Source: Rheinheimera sp. (GTDB lineage: Bacteria; Pseudomonadota; Gammaproteobacteria; Enterobacterales; Alteromonadaceae). Taken from it: a stretch of DNA of 10,000 bases. The notes beneath the pieces were generated by a model. The model did no database searches. It was given only the letters and a program-made list of their open reading frames with translations, and had not been told where the DNA came from. The DNA lies in contig NZ_JAIWOI010000210.1 in the NCBI RefSeq assembly GCF_020217005.1, positions 1 through 10,000 on the forward strand, written 5' to 3'. Shown here in pieces: positions 1 to 7,558 of this stretch (its first letter is position 1; each line of letters begins with the position of its first letter). A program made the translations under genes and the position numbers.

Positions 1-1072
1 GGTATTTACCAACATTCAAATCACGGAAAAGCGAATTTTTTCCTTTGATAGTTATAAAACTAGATTTCTTTGAAGTTAAATTATTAAGATTCCGCTTGTG
101 TAATCGATAAGCAAATTCATAGATTGATTTAGAAACTTCTATTAAGTCTATAATCTTATATTCCTGTTGGTTGTAGATAAAGGATGTCTCACAGGAGTAA
201 TACACCTGTTCTAAAAAAGTGCCGACCTTATGGAACTGTATCTCAGTCTCATAATCTTCGCTTCTTGCAAAGTCAAAGTGAAGTAAATCTATATCCATAT
301 GATGTTTAGCAAAGCCAGAATCCTCCATCAGCTTGGATTGTTTATGAAAATCTTCTTCTTCTTTATACTCAAGCCGATAATTCAAGTCCCTATATGTTTC
401 TTGACTGTCCAGATCCTCAGGTAATCGTTGCATAAAAAATTGGCAATGTTTCTCTAGGATTTCTTTACTTTCATTGCTAAAGTTATATTTATCAAGTAAA
501 AAAGAAAGCGGCTTTGTTAAATATCCCCCCTTTGTTACTTCATTAAGCTGGGTAAAAATAGAATGATAATGACTAATGGATTCTATTAATTTCCTTGATT
601 GATTTTTTTTGCTACAAGACTGCTTTCCTAAAAATGGTATTTTATTGTTTTGAATAAATCTCAACAAGGTTGGCATAAGTCCTAGTAGAAAATCATGTTG
701 TGAATTTATTATGTCATCATTGTATGTTTTTCCGTCAATGCTGATATTTTTCGCAAGCATTCTGGAACCAAAAAATTCTATTTGACTTAATATATCTTCA
801 GCATAAAGCCCTCTAGAACTATCTATAGCGGTCCTCCAGTATTCATCTGCTTTTAAAAAAGAAAAATCTATATAGTCAAACATAAGTTTGAAGTCATTAT
901 TCAAGTAGTTAGTTTTTAAATTTTCCAGAAGAGATTTTCGCTCTGATTGATCCAGTCGAAAAATTGCTCCGCTATATAGATATGTGAGTAGCTCATTTGG
1001 TTCATAAAGCGATTTATAGGACAGGTCTTCATGTTTTATATTTTTGTATTTTTTTACTGCCTCAAAGTCCAT
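1..1072 (-). CDS. Hypothetical protein, 3' end beyond left edge (partial)
   Basis: Reading the minus strand from the ATG at 1072 gives 357 codons without a stop up to the window edge, so the C-terminus is missing. An in-frame TGA lies 9 nt upstream, so this is the first possible ATG of the frame. The Shine-Dalgarno is weak (only a GAG about 5 nt before the start). The protein begins MDFEAVKKYKN, is rich in Lys, Asn, Phe, Tyr, Asp and Glu, and shows no signal peptide or membrane segment. It looks soluble and mostly helical. A His/Asp-rich stretch, HHMDIDLLHFDF, lies at residues 257-268; I do not tie it to any catalytic family. Base composition is much more AT-rich than in the genes to the right, and codons such as AAA, ATA and AGA are common, which suggests recent acquisition. 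I do not recognise the family. The long open frame in AT-rich DNA makes a real gene likely; the function is unknown. Confidence 0.75.
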   Translation of the reverse strand, partial: MDFEAVKKYKNIKHEDLSYKSLYEPNELLTYLYSGAIFRLDQSERKSLLENLKTNYLNNDFKLMFDYIDFSFLKADEYWRTAIDSSRGLYAEDILSQIEFFGSRMLAKNISIDGKTYNDDIINSQHDFLLGLMPTLLRFIQNNKIPFLGKQSCSKKNQSRKLIESISHYHSIFTQLNEVTKGGYLTKPLSFLLDKYNFSNESKEILEKHCQFFMQRLPEDLDSQETYRDLNYRLEYKEEEDFHKQSKLMEDSGFAKHHMDIDLLHFDFARSEDYETEIQFHKVGTFLEQVYYSCETSFIYNQQEYKIIDLIEVSKSIYEFAYRLHKRNLNNLTSKKSSFITIKGKNSLFRDLNVGKY

Positions 1073-1762
1073 TCTTACTCAACCTAAAAATATAACAATT
1101 TAATAAAAGGAAAGATGCCCGGGAGCTGAAAGTTTTTTGGCCTACTTTGTTGAATTTTAATCATTCCAACCTAATGCCTTAGTACCTTTTTTGCAATATA
1201 ATTTTCAGGTTGGTCAAAAAAATTTCCGACAAAATCTGATCTCTCTGTACGCTAGTTGTCAGAAAATTAACTCATGCCTGGTTACTGGATGTTTCACCAG
1301 TGTTTTTTGAAGGCTTTATTAGTAATCCTTGAGGCATGCAGCTTTTGGCACTAAGCAGATTGTCAGGTTTGATCAAGCCCTATCATGAAAAGTGGCAGAT
1401 GAAATTAAGACCAATCCATGTAAGTGCTTGAACTTCAGCTCATCATTCTTTTGCCTCACTTTGCCCAACCAAGAACAACACTTCACAAAATCTGCAAATT
1501 TTACTCCATGCTATTCAAGATGTACTGCATCAGTATCCATGCTCTTTGTAGTAAAAAGGCAAGTTTGGCAAATGGAGCCATGTCTATGCTTAGGTGACGG
1601 CAATACAAACACTATTTCGCCAATTACTCACAGTTTTTACATTTTTGTGCGCATAAAAATGTATAAAAAAACACTTTTATGCGCATAAAAGTGTGTTTCT
1701 GTTTGTTTTTATCCGCACAAAAGTGTAATGTGGGCACAAAATGACAGTACTAAGGTAGGGCT
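1073..1762. other. Gene-poor gap between the hypothetical gene and the ATPase gene
   Basis: These 690 bases hold no convincing gene. The longest frame (GTG at 1392 to 1688, plus strand) has odd composition, no clear ribosome binding site, and runs into the palindromic repeats. Minor structure seen: inverted CCAACCT at 1166-1172 and AGGTTGG at 1207-1213; the octamer TCCATGCT twice (1505-1512, 1536-1543); and an inverted pair CATGCCT near 1274 and AGGCATG near 1331. None forms a recognisable element. The last 130 bases carry the phased palindromes annotated separately. The stretch may be degraded accessory DNA. No remnant protein could be identified by reading frames on both strands. Confidence 0.6.
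1639..1726. repeat. Three 24-bp palindromic units phased at exactly 32 bp (putative operator)
   Basis: Unit 2 (1671-1694) is a perfect 24-bp palindrome with arms ACACTTTTATGC and GCATAAAAGTGT. Unit 1 (1639-1662) has arms ACATTTTTGTGC and GCATAAAAATGT, with one mismatched pair. Unit 3 (1703-1726) keeps the right arm as GCACAAAAGTGT while its left arm is degenerate. Centres fall at 1650.5, 1682.5 and 1714.5, that is 32 bp apart or about three helical turns, so all three present the same DNA face. Units 1 and 2 agree at 21 of 24 positions, units 2 and 3 at 18 of 24. The 8-bp spacers are unrelated. A further GCACAAAA occurs at 1734-1741. The array ends 36 bp before the ATPase ATG, and a -10-like TGTAAT (1724-1729) overlaps unit 3. 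Binding of a dimeric regulator that controls the ATPase gene is inferred from this placement. Confidence 0.75.
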
Positions 1763-3082
1763 ATGGAACGGGATTTATTGACAGCATTACTGCGCTGGAA
1801 ACAAAAACCTGAGCGTAAGCCCCTGCTGATTGATGGTGCCAGGCAAACGGGTAAAACCTATTTGCTACAAGAGTTATTTGGCCAACACTTTGCAAAGGTA
1901 CTGCGGGTGGATTTTCTTGAGTCGCCGCAGATGCAGGATGCTTTTGCTGGTTCGTTAACCCCAAGCGATATACTGAGTAATATCGAGCTGTTAACAGGCC
2001 AGCCGTTTAATATGGCTACTGACTTACTGATCCTCGATGAAATTGGCGAATGCCCACGTGCGGTGACTGCATTAAAGTTTTTTGCCGAACAAAGCCCGCA
2101 GGCCTTTATTGCCGCCAGTGGCTCTAACATAGGTTTGCTAAATACCTTTCCGGTCGGCAAGGTTGAGCAATATAACTTAAGGCCGTTAACCTTCCGCGAG
2201 TTCTTATTAGCCTCTGGCGAGGCAGCGCTGTTAAAAGCCTATGATGCCGGGCAAAATTCCGCTGCTGCCCACACTAAACTGTTTGATAAGCTGACAGATT
2301 ATTACTTTACCGGTGGTATGCCGGAGGCTGTTAGCCTCTGGTTTGGACTGGCTGAGCAAAGCATACTGGAGCGCGTAAAAGCGGTGTCCCAGGTACATGC
2401 CGATTTGTTGGCCGGTTATGTGCGGGATTTTGGTAAGTACTCTGGCAAGGTGGATGCCGGTTTAATTGAAGCTGTGTTTACTGCAGTGCCGGCTCAGCTT
2501 GCTGCAGTAATAGATGAATCTGTTCAACGCTTTAAGTTCAAACAGGTGTATGAGCGTAAATCCCGTTATCAGGAGCTGGAAAGCGGCATCATTTGGCTGG
2601 AGAAGTGCCGGCTGATCTTAAAAAACTATCCTGTTGAAGGTACACCACGCAGCCCGTTGGCTGCTTACAAAAAAGACAATATGGTCAAGTTGTTTCTGTT
2701 TGATGTTGGCTTACTTAACCATATGCTGGGTGTCAGCTATCTGGAAATAAAGCAGCAGAACTATGACTACAAGGGGTACATCGCAGAAAACTTTGTGCAG
2801 CAGGAGTTAGCTGCGCTGGGCATTGATCCCACCTTTTCCTGGGGCGACGCCCGGGCGGAAATAGAGTTTATTCTGGCCGATAGTATCGGCAATGTGATAC
2901 CGCTGGAAGTAAAAAGTGGTAAACGCACCAGAGCCAGGTCACTGCAGTCTTATATTGAAAAATGTAGTCCGGTCAAAACCATTAAACTGACCGGTACTCA
3001 GGGCTCGTCACCGCTTGAGCAGCAGCATCTGGTATACCCGCTGTATTACACGGCGCAGGCTGTACGTACACATCTGCTGTGA
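1763..3082 (+). CDS. AAA+ ATPase with C-terminal DUF4143 domain (COG1373 type)
   Basis: This 439-residue predicted ATPase starts at ATG 1763, 7 nt after an AAGG. The N-terminal AAA domain has Walker A GARQTGKT at residues 25-32, Walker B LLILDE at 88-93, a sensor-1-like ASGSN at 118-122, and the family's PVGKVEQYNLRPLTFREFL segment just after it. A mid-protein TGGMPEAV (183-190) is also typical. The C-terminal DUF4143 region contains EIEF (366-369) followed by PLEVKSGK (380-387). This resembles a PD-(D/E)XK-like layout, with Glu where relatives usually have Asp before the Phe. The length is normal for the family. The biological role is not established; such genes are often accessory and present as several paralogues. 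It is preceded by phased palindromes, suggesting dedicated regulation, and followed by a hairpin terminator facing convergent uvrA. It appears intact, with no frameshift. Family assignment is firm; function is open. Confidence 0.93.
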   Translation: MERDLLTALLRWKQKPERKPLLIDGARQTGKTYLLQELFGQHFAKVLRVDFLESPQMQDAFAGSLTPSDILSNIELLTGQPFNMATDLLILDEIGECPRAVTALKFFAEQSPQAFIAASGSNIGLLNTFPVGKVEQYNLRPLTFREFLLASGEAALLKAYDAGQNSAAAHTKLFDKLTDYYFTGGMPEAVSLWFGLAEQSILERVKAVSQVHADLLAGYVRDFGKYSGKVDAGLIEAVFTAVPAQLAAVIDESVQRFKFKQVYERKSRYQELESGIIWLEKCRLILKNYPVEGTPRSPLAAYKKDNMVKLFLFDVGLLNHMLGVSYLEIKQQNYDYKGYIAENFVQQELAALGIDPTFSWGDARAEIEFILADSIGNVIPLEVKSGKRTRARSLQSYIEKCSPVKTIKLTGTQGSSPLEQQHLVYPLYYTAQAVRTHLL

Positions 3083-3088
3083 TAAAAC

Positions 3089-3109
3089 AGCCCGTAATAC
3101 GGGCTTTTT
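3089..3109. terminator. Hairpin terminator between ATPase gene and uvrA, probably bidirectional
   Basis: A 7-bp stem, AGCCCGT (3089-3095) and ACGGGCT (3099-3105), closes an AAT loop and is followed by TTTTT to 3109, 7 bases after the ATPase stop codon. Read on the minus strand, the same stem is followed by GTTTTAT and lies 18 bases after the uvrA stop, so it can serve both convergent genes. Confidence 0.85.
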
Positions 3110-3127
3110 AGTAAGCTGTGTCTGGGT

Positions 3128-5956
3128 TTATATGCCCAACAGCGGCTTCAGATAATGCCCTGTATAGGACTTCTCATAAGCAGCCACTTGCTCTGGTGTG
3201 CCTGCGATCAGGATTTCACCGCCGCCGCTGCCACCTTCAGGGCCTAAATCAACCACCCAGTCTGCGGTTTTGATCACATCGAGGTTGTGTTCAATCACCA
3301 CTATGGTATTGCCGTGGTCGCGCAGCTTGTGCAGCACGTTCAGCAACTGCTGAATATCGAAGAAGTGCAGGCCTGTGGTTGGTTCATCAAGGATATACAG
3401 GGTTTTGCCTGTGTCGCGTTTACTCAGTTCACGCGCCAGTTTCACCCGCTGGGCTTCACCGCCGGATAAGGTGGTCGCCGACTGGCCGAGGCGGATATAG
3501 GTTAAACCTACGTCCATCAAGGTTTTCAGTTTGCGGGCTATGGCCGGAATGCTTTCGAAAAATGCGTGAGCGTCTTCCACTGTCATTTCCAGTACTTCGT
3601 GAATGTTTTTGCCTTTGTATTTCACTTCCAGGGTTTCGCGGTTATAGCGTTTGCCTTTACAGACATCACAAGGCACATACACATCCGGCAGGAAGTGCAT
3701 TTCGACTTTGATCATACCGTCGCCCTGACAGGCTTCACAGCGACCACCTTTAACGTTAAAGCTAAAGCGACCCACCTGATAACCACGGGAACGGGCTTCC
3801 TGAGTACCAGCGAATAAATCCCGTACCGCAGTGAAAATGCCAGTGTAAGTCGCAGGGTTAGAGCGTGGGGTGCGGCCTATAGGGCTTTGGTCTATGTCGA
3901 CGCATTTATCAAAATGCTCCATGCCTTCAATGGCTTTATGTGGGGCAGGTTCGTCACCTTCGCCTTTGTTCAGCACCCGGTGTGCCACACGGAATAAAGT
4001 GTCATTAATTAAGGTGGATTTACCTGAACCCGACACCCCTGTGATACAGGTCATCACACCAAATGGGATTTCCAAATCCACGTTTTTCAGGTTGTTGCCG
4101 CTAGCGCCTAATACCCTTAATTCTTTGCCTTTTTTGCCTACATGACGTTTGTCAGGCACCGCAATTTTACGCACGCCAGATAAATACTGGCCTGTTAAAG
4201 ACTCTGGGGTATTTTTGATATCTTCCAGGCTGCCTTGCGCCACAATAGAGCCACCATGCACACCGGCGCCAGGGCCAATGTCGATAATATGGTCAGCAGC
4301 GCGCACTGCGTCTTCGTCGTGTTCGACTACTATGACGGTGTTACCTAAATCACGTAAATGGGTCAGAGTGCCAAGCAAACGGTCGTTGTCGCGCTGATGC
4401 AGGCCTATCGAAGGTTCGTCCAGCACGTACATCACGCCGACTAAACCTGCGCCTATCTGGCTGGCCAAACGAATACGCTGGGCTTCACCACCGGACAGCG
4501 TTTCAGCACTGCGCGACAAATTCAGGTAATTCAGGCCAACGTTCACCAAAAACATCAGTCTGTCCTGAATTTCTTTTAATACTTTTTCAGCAATTTGCGC
4601 TTTTTGCCCTTGTAAGGTCAACTGGCGGAAGAACTCTAAACAGTCACCAATCGACAGTTCCACTACTTCAGGCAAGGTAGTTTTGCCAATAAACACATGG
4701 CGGGCTTCTTCACGTAAACGTGAGCCGTTGCAGGCAGGGCAGCTTTGCGAGGCTAAATACTTTGCCAGTTCTTCCCGTACAGCGTTGGATTCAGTTTCGT
4801 GATAACGCCTTTCCATATTCGGCAAAATACCTTCAAACGGATGTTTACGTTTGATGATGTCGCCTCTGTCGTTCAGGTATTTAAACTCAATATCGGTTTT
4901 GCCTGTGCCGTTTAAAATCACCTGCTGATGCTGTTTACTCAGGCTGGCAAAAGGCACTTCCAGCTCAAAACCATAATGGTCGGCCAGAGATTTTAGCATC
5001 TGGAAATAATAGAAGTTACGTTTATCCCAGCCACGGATAGCGCCGCCGGATAAACTCAGCTCGTCGCTGACTATCACTTTATTGGCGTCAAAATACTGTT
5101 TTACGCCTAAACCATCACAACTTTGGCAGGCACCGGCCGGGTTGTTAAAAGAGAACAACCGCGGTTCCAGCTCGGCCATCGAATACCCACAGGTAGGGCA
5201 GGCAAAGTTTGCAGAGAAAATCAGTTCAGGCGCTTTGTCATCGTCCATTGACGCGACTTTGGCAATACCACCAGAAAGCTCAAGCGCGGTTTCAAAACTT
5301 TCGGCTAAACGCTGTTTGATATCGTCCCGCACCTTTATCCGGTCTATCACCACTTCTATGGTGTGCTTTTTGTGCAGATCCAGCTTGGGTGGATCAGACA
5401 AATCACAAATTTCGCCGTTAATGCGGGCGCGGATATAACCCTGAGCCGCCAGGGTTTCCAGAGTTTTTACGTGTTCACCTTTACGCTCCTGCACCACTGG
5501 CGCTAATACCATCAGCTTGGTGCCTTCAGGGAAAGCCACCACTTTGTCGACCATTTCACTGATGGTCTGAGCCGCCAGCGGTAAATCATGAGTAGGGCAA
5601 CGTGGCTCACCGACCCGAGCAAATAACAAACGCAGGTAGTCGTAAATTTCAGTGATAGTACCCACTGTCGAACGTGGGTTATGCGAGGTCGACTTTTGTT
5701 CAATGGAAATAGCCGGAGATAAACCTTCGATATGATCGACATCGGGTTTTTCCATCAGGCTTAAAAACTGCCGGGCATAGGCCGACAAAGACTCTACATA
5801 ACGGCGCTGACCTTCAGCGTACAGTGTATCAAAGGCCAAAGAGGATTTACCTGAGCCGGACAAGCCCGTGATCACCACCAGTTTGTCGCGTGGGATCTCT
5901 AACGAAATATTTTTCAGGTTATGGGTGCGGGCACCCCGAATATCTATCTTATCCAT
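3128..5956 (-). CDS. uvrA: UvrABC excinuclease subunit A
   Basis: UvrA is the damage-recognition ATPase of nucleotide excision repair. As a dimer it scans DNA with UvrB, loads UvrB at lesions and leaves. The 942-residue protein (940 in E. coli) starts [16 protein letters not shown], as in E. coli. Two ABC ATPase modules are complete: Walker A GLSGSGKS at 31-38 and GVSGSGKS at 640-647, and signature LSGGEAQR at 487-494 and 830-837. Both Cys4 zinc modules are present, C253/C256/C277/C280 and C740/C743/C763/C766, at the E. coli numbering. No domain is missing or altered. The start at 5956 has an AAGAGA about 9 nt upstream, a modest Shine-Dalgarno. A perfect TATAAT lies 45 nt upstream, and a LexA-box match lies further out at 6230-6245, consistent with SOS control as known for E. 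coli uvrA. It is divergent from the cyclase-transporter-ssb block. Confidence 0.99.
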   Translation of the reverse strand: MDKIDIRGARTHNLKNISLEIPRDKLVVITGLSGSGKSSLAFDTLYAEGQRRYVESLSAYARQFLSLMEKPDVDHIEGLSPAISIEQKSTSHNPRSTVGTITEIYDYLRLLFARVGEPRCPTHDLPLAAQTISEMVDKVVAFPEGTKLMVLAPVVQERKGEHVKTLETLAAQGYIRARINGEICDLSDPPKLDLHKKHTIEVVIDRIKVRDDIKQRLAESFETALELSGGIAKVASMDDDKAPELIFSANFACPTCGYSMAELEPRLFSFNNPAGACQSCDGLGVKQYFDANKVIVSDELSLSGGAIRGWDKRNFYYFQMLKSLADHYGFELEVPFASLSKQHQQVILNGTGKTDIEFKYLNDRGDIIKRKHPFEGILPNMERRYHETESNAVREELAKYLASQSCPACNGSRLREEARHVFIGKTTLPEVVELSIGDCLEFFRQLTLQGQKAQIAEKVLKEIQDRLMFLVNVGLNYLNLSRSAETLSGGEAQRIRLASQIGAGLVGVMYVLDEPSIGLHQRDNDRLLGTLTHLRDLGNTVIVVEHDEDAVRAADHIIDIGPGAGVHGGSIVAQGSLEDIKNTPESLTGQYLSGVRKIAVPDKRHVGKKGKELRVLGASGNNLKNVDLEIPFGVMTCITGVSGSGKSTLINDTLFRVAHRVLNKGEGDEPAPHKAIEGMEHFDKCVDIDQSPIGRTPRSNPATYTGIFTAVRDLFAGTQEARSRGYQVGRFSFNVKGGRCEACQGDGMIKVEMHFLPDVYVPCDVCKGKRYNRETLEVKYKGKNIHEVLEMTVEDAHAFFESIPAIARKLKTLMDVGLTYIRLGQSATTLSGGEAQRVKLARELSKRDTGKTLYILDEPTTGLHFFDIQQLLNVLHKLRDHGNTIVVIEHNLDVIKTADWVVDLGPEGGSGGGEILIAGTPEQVAAYEKSYTGHYLKPLLGI

Positions 5957-6000
5957 ACGGCTGGGTCTCTTGCCTGTTGAAGTCGGCTTGGGAAAAACGA

Positions 6001-6006
6001 ATTATA
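6001..6006 (-). promoter_or_regulatory. Putative -10 element for uvrA
   Basis: On the minus strand this reads TATAAT, a perfect sigma-70 -10, 45 nt upstream of the uvrA ATG. No good -35 hexamer is found at 16-18 bp spacing (candidates GCTGCG, CTGCGG and AGCTGC), and the extended TG is absent. The promoter may therefore be weak or need an activator. Confidence 0.5.
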
Positions 6007-6227
6007 CCCTTCTTCATTGAAACCGCAGCTGTACTGACTGAGCACTTTCGCCCCGATCCCATACGACAACTATGTTCATAGGGACTCAATTACTCGTCGC
6101 CTTGCTGCAATTCCAATGACTTTGACTATTCGGTGAAAGATGCGGCTGGGCAACGACTTTGTCTTAGTCACAAGCTTTATGCGAAAAAGCAAACACCGGA
6201 TCAGCCGGGCAATAATTCAATTGATGA

Positions 6228-6247
6228 TACTGTATATAAATACATGC
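6228..6247. promoter_or_regulatory. LexA (SOS) box candidate between uvrA and the cyclase gene
   Basis: The core CTGTATATAAATACAT (6230-6245) matches 14 of 16 positions of the E. coli-type core CTGTATATATATACAG. The flanking TA on the left also agrees, giving 16 of 20 overall. One half-site is perfect; the other ends CAT instead of CAG. On the minus strand it overlaps a possible promoter, TTGCTA (6257-6252), 17 bp, TACAGT (6234-6229), which would run toward uvrA with a leader of about 265 nt. No convincing plus-strand promoter was found next to it. LexA repression of uvrA, of the plus-strand block, or of both is inferred from E. coli, where the divergent uvrA and ssb genes are under LexA. Confidence 0.65.
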
Positions 6248-6333
6248 TTTATAGCAAGGCGGGCGCTTAGAAAAACAACAAAGAAACCCGCTGATTTACT
6301 ACTGTTCACGGGTAATATTTGCAGAATGAAATA

Positions 6334-6370
6334 CTTAACGCTAAGTTGAAAGCGTCAACTTGCGGTTAAG
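6334..6370 (+). promoter_or_regulatory. Leader hairpin just before the cyclase start codon
   Basis: A long inverted repeat reads CTTAAC, GC, AAGTTGA, loop AAGCG, TCAACTT, GC, GTTAAG. It gives 15 base pairs with two single-base bulges (T6342 and G6364). The right foot ends 7 nt before the ATG at 6378 and covers the alternative TTG start at 6360. There is no T-tract, so it is not a normal terminator. It could hide the ribosome binding region in mRNA, or act in DNA as an operator dyad; both are inference. Confidence 0.6.
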
Positions 6371-6377
6371 ACGTACT

Positions 6378-7502
6378 ATGACCTCAGAACAACTCTATTG
6401 CTTTGCTATGGTACAGGTGTTGCTGGTATTTTTGCTGGCAAGTTTTCGTTTGCGTGCGACAGACCAAAACAGTAAGGCTCTGCCATTGCTGCAAGGCGCT
6501 ATGGGGGCTGAGCTTTTCAGCTGGTTATTCTACTTTTGGCCTTTAGGGCTAACGTTGGTGTTGTCATTAAGCTTATCCGCGCTGAACATGAGTTTATTAA
6601 CTGCTTTTAGTTTCAGACGCGCAGGCCGGCCCGTCCCCTGGCAGTGGATTATTCCTGTCGGAGCGGCTCTGGCTTGCACATATAGCTATTTTTCCTACCT
6701 TCAGCAGCAAAATATCAGCCTGCATTTGATGACTTTGTTTACCTTTTTACTGATAGGCCCCAGTTTTTGGTGCTTCCGGTATTTAAAGCCCACCCCCACC
6801 TTATCTGACCTGATGATGGCTGCAGTTTTTTTGGTTTGGCTGCTGATTTGTTTGCTGCGCAGCATCATGTTGCTGTTAGCTCCGGACTGGCTTTTGTCTG
6901 GTCTGTTAATTTCACAGTCATTTTGGCCTGCGGTGTCAGCAGGTTATTGTATTTTTGCTTTGACAGGCTATATGGAGGAAACCCAACGAAAGTTCAAAGC
7001 TGAAGCCCTGCATGATGCGTTAACCGGCTTATTGAACAGAAGAGGTTTGGTGCATGCCATTCAGGGCAATCTGAATTATTTACAACGCCAACCTCATAGC
7101 TCAGCGCTTTTTATGATTGATTTAGACCACTTTAAGCGAATTAACGACAAAATTGGCCATGATGGTGGTGATGAGGTGTTAATAGCTGTGGCGGCAGTGC
7201 TGCAACAGCAGATAAGACAAAGTGACGTGCTGGCTCGTTATGGTGGCGAGGAATTTATAGTGTTTTTGCCTCAGACCGACAAAGATTCTGCTCAATTAGC
7301 CGCTGAACGGTTATTACTTGCTGTGCGGTCTATGCAATTGCCACAGATCAGCAGCTTACAGCAGCTTACCATCAGTTTGGGCATAGCAGTCTTTGATGCC
7401 GACTTCGATTTTGACTGTCAACTGCGTCGTGCTGATCATGCTTTGTATCAAGCTAAAGCCAGAGGTAGAGATCGTATTGAGTTTGCGACAGACTGCCCCT
7501 AG
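6378..7502 (+). CDS. Membrane-bound GGDEF diguanylate cyclase
   Basis: This is a predicted inner-membrane diguanylate cyclase, which makes cyclic di-GMP from two GTP. From ATG 6378 it has 374 residues. The N-terminal half holds about six hydrophobic segments, for example near residues 7-25 and 50-75, with no recognised named sensor domain. The C-terminal GGDEF domain begins around LHDALTGLLNRRG and has the metal-site segment MIDLDHFKRIND. Its active-site motif is GGEEF at 289-293. An RQSD inhibitory I-site (280-283) sits exactly five residues before GGEEF, so both catalysis and product inhibition look intact. A TTG at 6360 would add six residues, but it lies inside a hairpin stem and neither start has a strong Shine-Dalgarno; I prefer the ATG. 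It lies downstream of the LexA-box region and upstream of the transporter and ssb, although the transporter has its own promoter. The sensed signal is unknown. Confidence 0.95.
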   Translation: MTSEQLYCFAMVQVLLVFLLASFRLRATDQNSKALPLLQGAMGAELFSWLFYFWPLGLTLVLSLSLSALNMSLLTAFSFRRAGRPVPWQWIIPVGAALACTYSYFSYLQQQNISLHLMTLFTFLLIGPSFWCFRYLKPTPTLSDLMMAAVFLVWLLICLLRSIMLLLAPDWLLSGLLISQSFWPAVSAGYCIFALTGYMEETQRKFKAEALHDALTGLLNRRGLVHAIQGNLNYLQRQPHSSALFMIDLDHFKRINDKIGHDGGDEVLIAVAAVLQQQIRQSDVLARYGGEEFIVFLPQTDKDSAQLAAERLLLAVRSMQLPQISSLQQLTISLGIAVFDADFDFDCQLRRADHALYQAKARGRDRIEFATDCP

Positions 7503-7518
7503 GTGAGTGATGGCGGGT

Positions 7519-7533
7519 CACAGCCGCGCTGTG
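7519..7533. promoter_or_regulatory. Perfect dyad over the transporter promoter
   Basis: CACAGC (7519-7524), spacer CGC, GCTGTG (7528-7533) form a perfect inverted repeat whose right arm overlaps the TG of the extended -10. It could be a repressor site or a weak terminator stem for the cyclase transcript; it lacks a T-tract. Confidence 0.4.
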
Positions 7534-7540
7534 CTACAAT
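7532..7540 (+). promoter_or_regulatory. Extended -10 promoter for the transporter-ssb unit
   Basis: TGCTACAAT carries the extended TG and a 5-of-6 -10 hexamer (TACAAT), 24-33 bases before the possible start codons. No good -35 is present at 17 bp, as is common for extended -10 promoters. Transcription would start near 7547, giving a short leader. It probably drives both the transporter gene and ssb. Confidence 0.65.
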
Positions 7541-7558
7541 CGCCGCCCGCTTTTACCC

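Larger units (their letters stand above)
5957..6377. other. Divergent regulatory region between uvrA and the cyclase gene
   Basis: This 421-base gap holds the uvrA -10 candidate (6001-6006), a LexA-box match (6230-6245), a small dyad CTATG-TT-CATAG (6070-6081), an inverted pair ACCCG/CGGGT (6286-6290 and 6309-6313), and a long imperfect hairpin (6334-6370) before the cyclase start. Frames present here, including a 69-codon plus-strand frame at 6140-6349 that runs through the LexA box, have no convincing ribosome binding site and look non-coding. The block at about 6020-6140 has the style of a dispersed intergenic repeat, but this cannot be shown from one copy. Confidence 0.6.

Noticed and set aside
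1636..1667. Promoter TTTACA with TATAAA before the ATPase gene
   Set aside because: The hexamers are good but 20 bp apart, outside the usual 16-18 range, so not called as a promoter.
1392..1688. 98-codon plus-strand frame starting with GTG
   Set aside because: No clear ribosome binding site, Cys- and Ser-rich sequence without domain-like pattern, and its end lies within the palindromic repeat array. Treated as chance.
1639..1744. CRISPR array suggested by repeats with 32-bp spacing
   Set aside because: Only three degenerate palindromes with 8-bp gaps; the repeat-spacer proportions do not fit and no cas gene is present.
3287..5438. Several plus-strand frames opposite uvrA
   Set aside because: They are antisense shadows of a high-G+C conserved gene, without starts or domains of their own.
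6014..6079. 21-codon minus-strand peptide MNIVVVWDRGESAQ... upstream of uvrA
   Set aside because: Too short to support, with only a weak GAG before the ATG, and in a region that may be a dispersed repeat.
6140..6349. 69-codon plus-strand frame upstream of the cyclase
   Set aside because: It runs through the LexA box and regulatory DNA, has no convincing Shine-Dalgarno, and has an unlikely composition.
7507..7522. CRP-type site, GTGA and TCACA
   Set aside because: The half-sites are 7 bp apart instead of 6 and the left half lacks the leading T; it does not fit the consensus.
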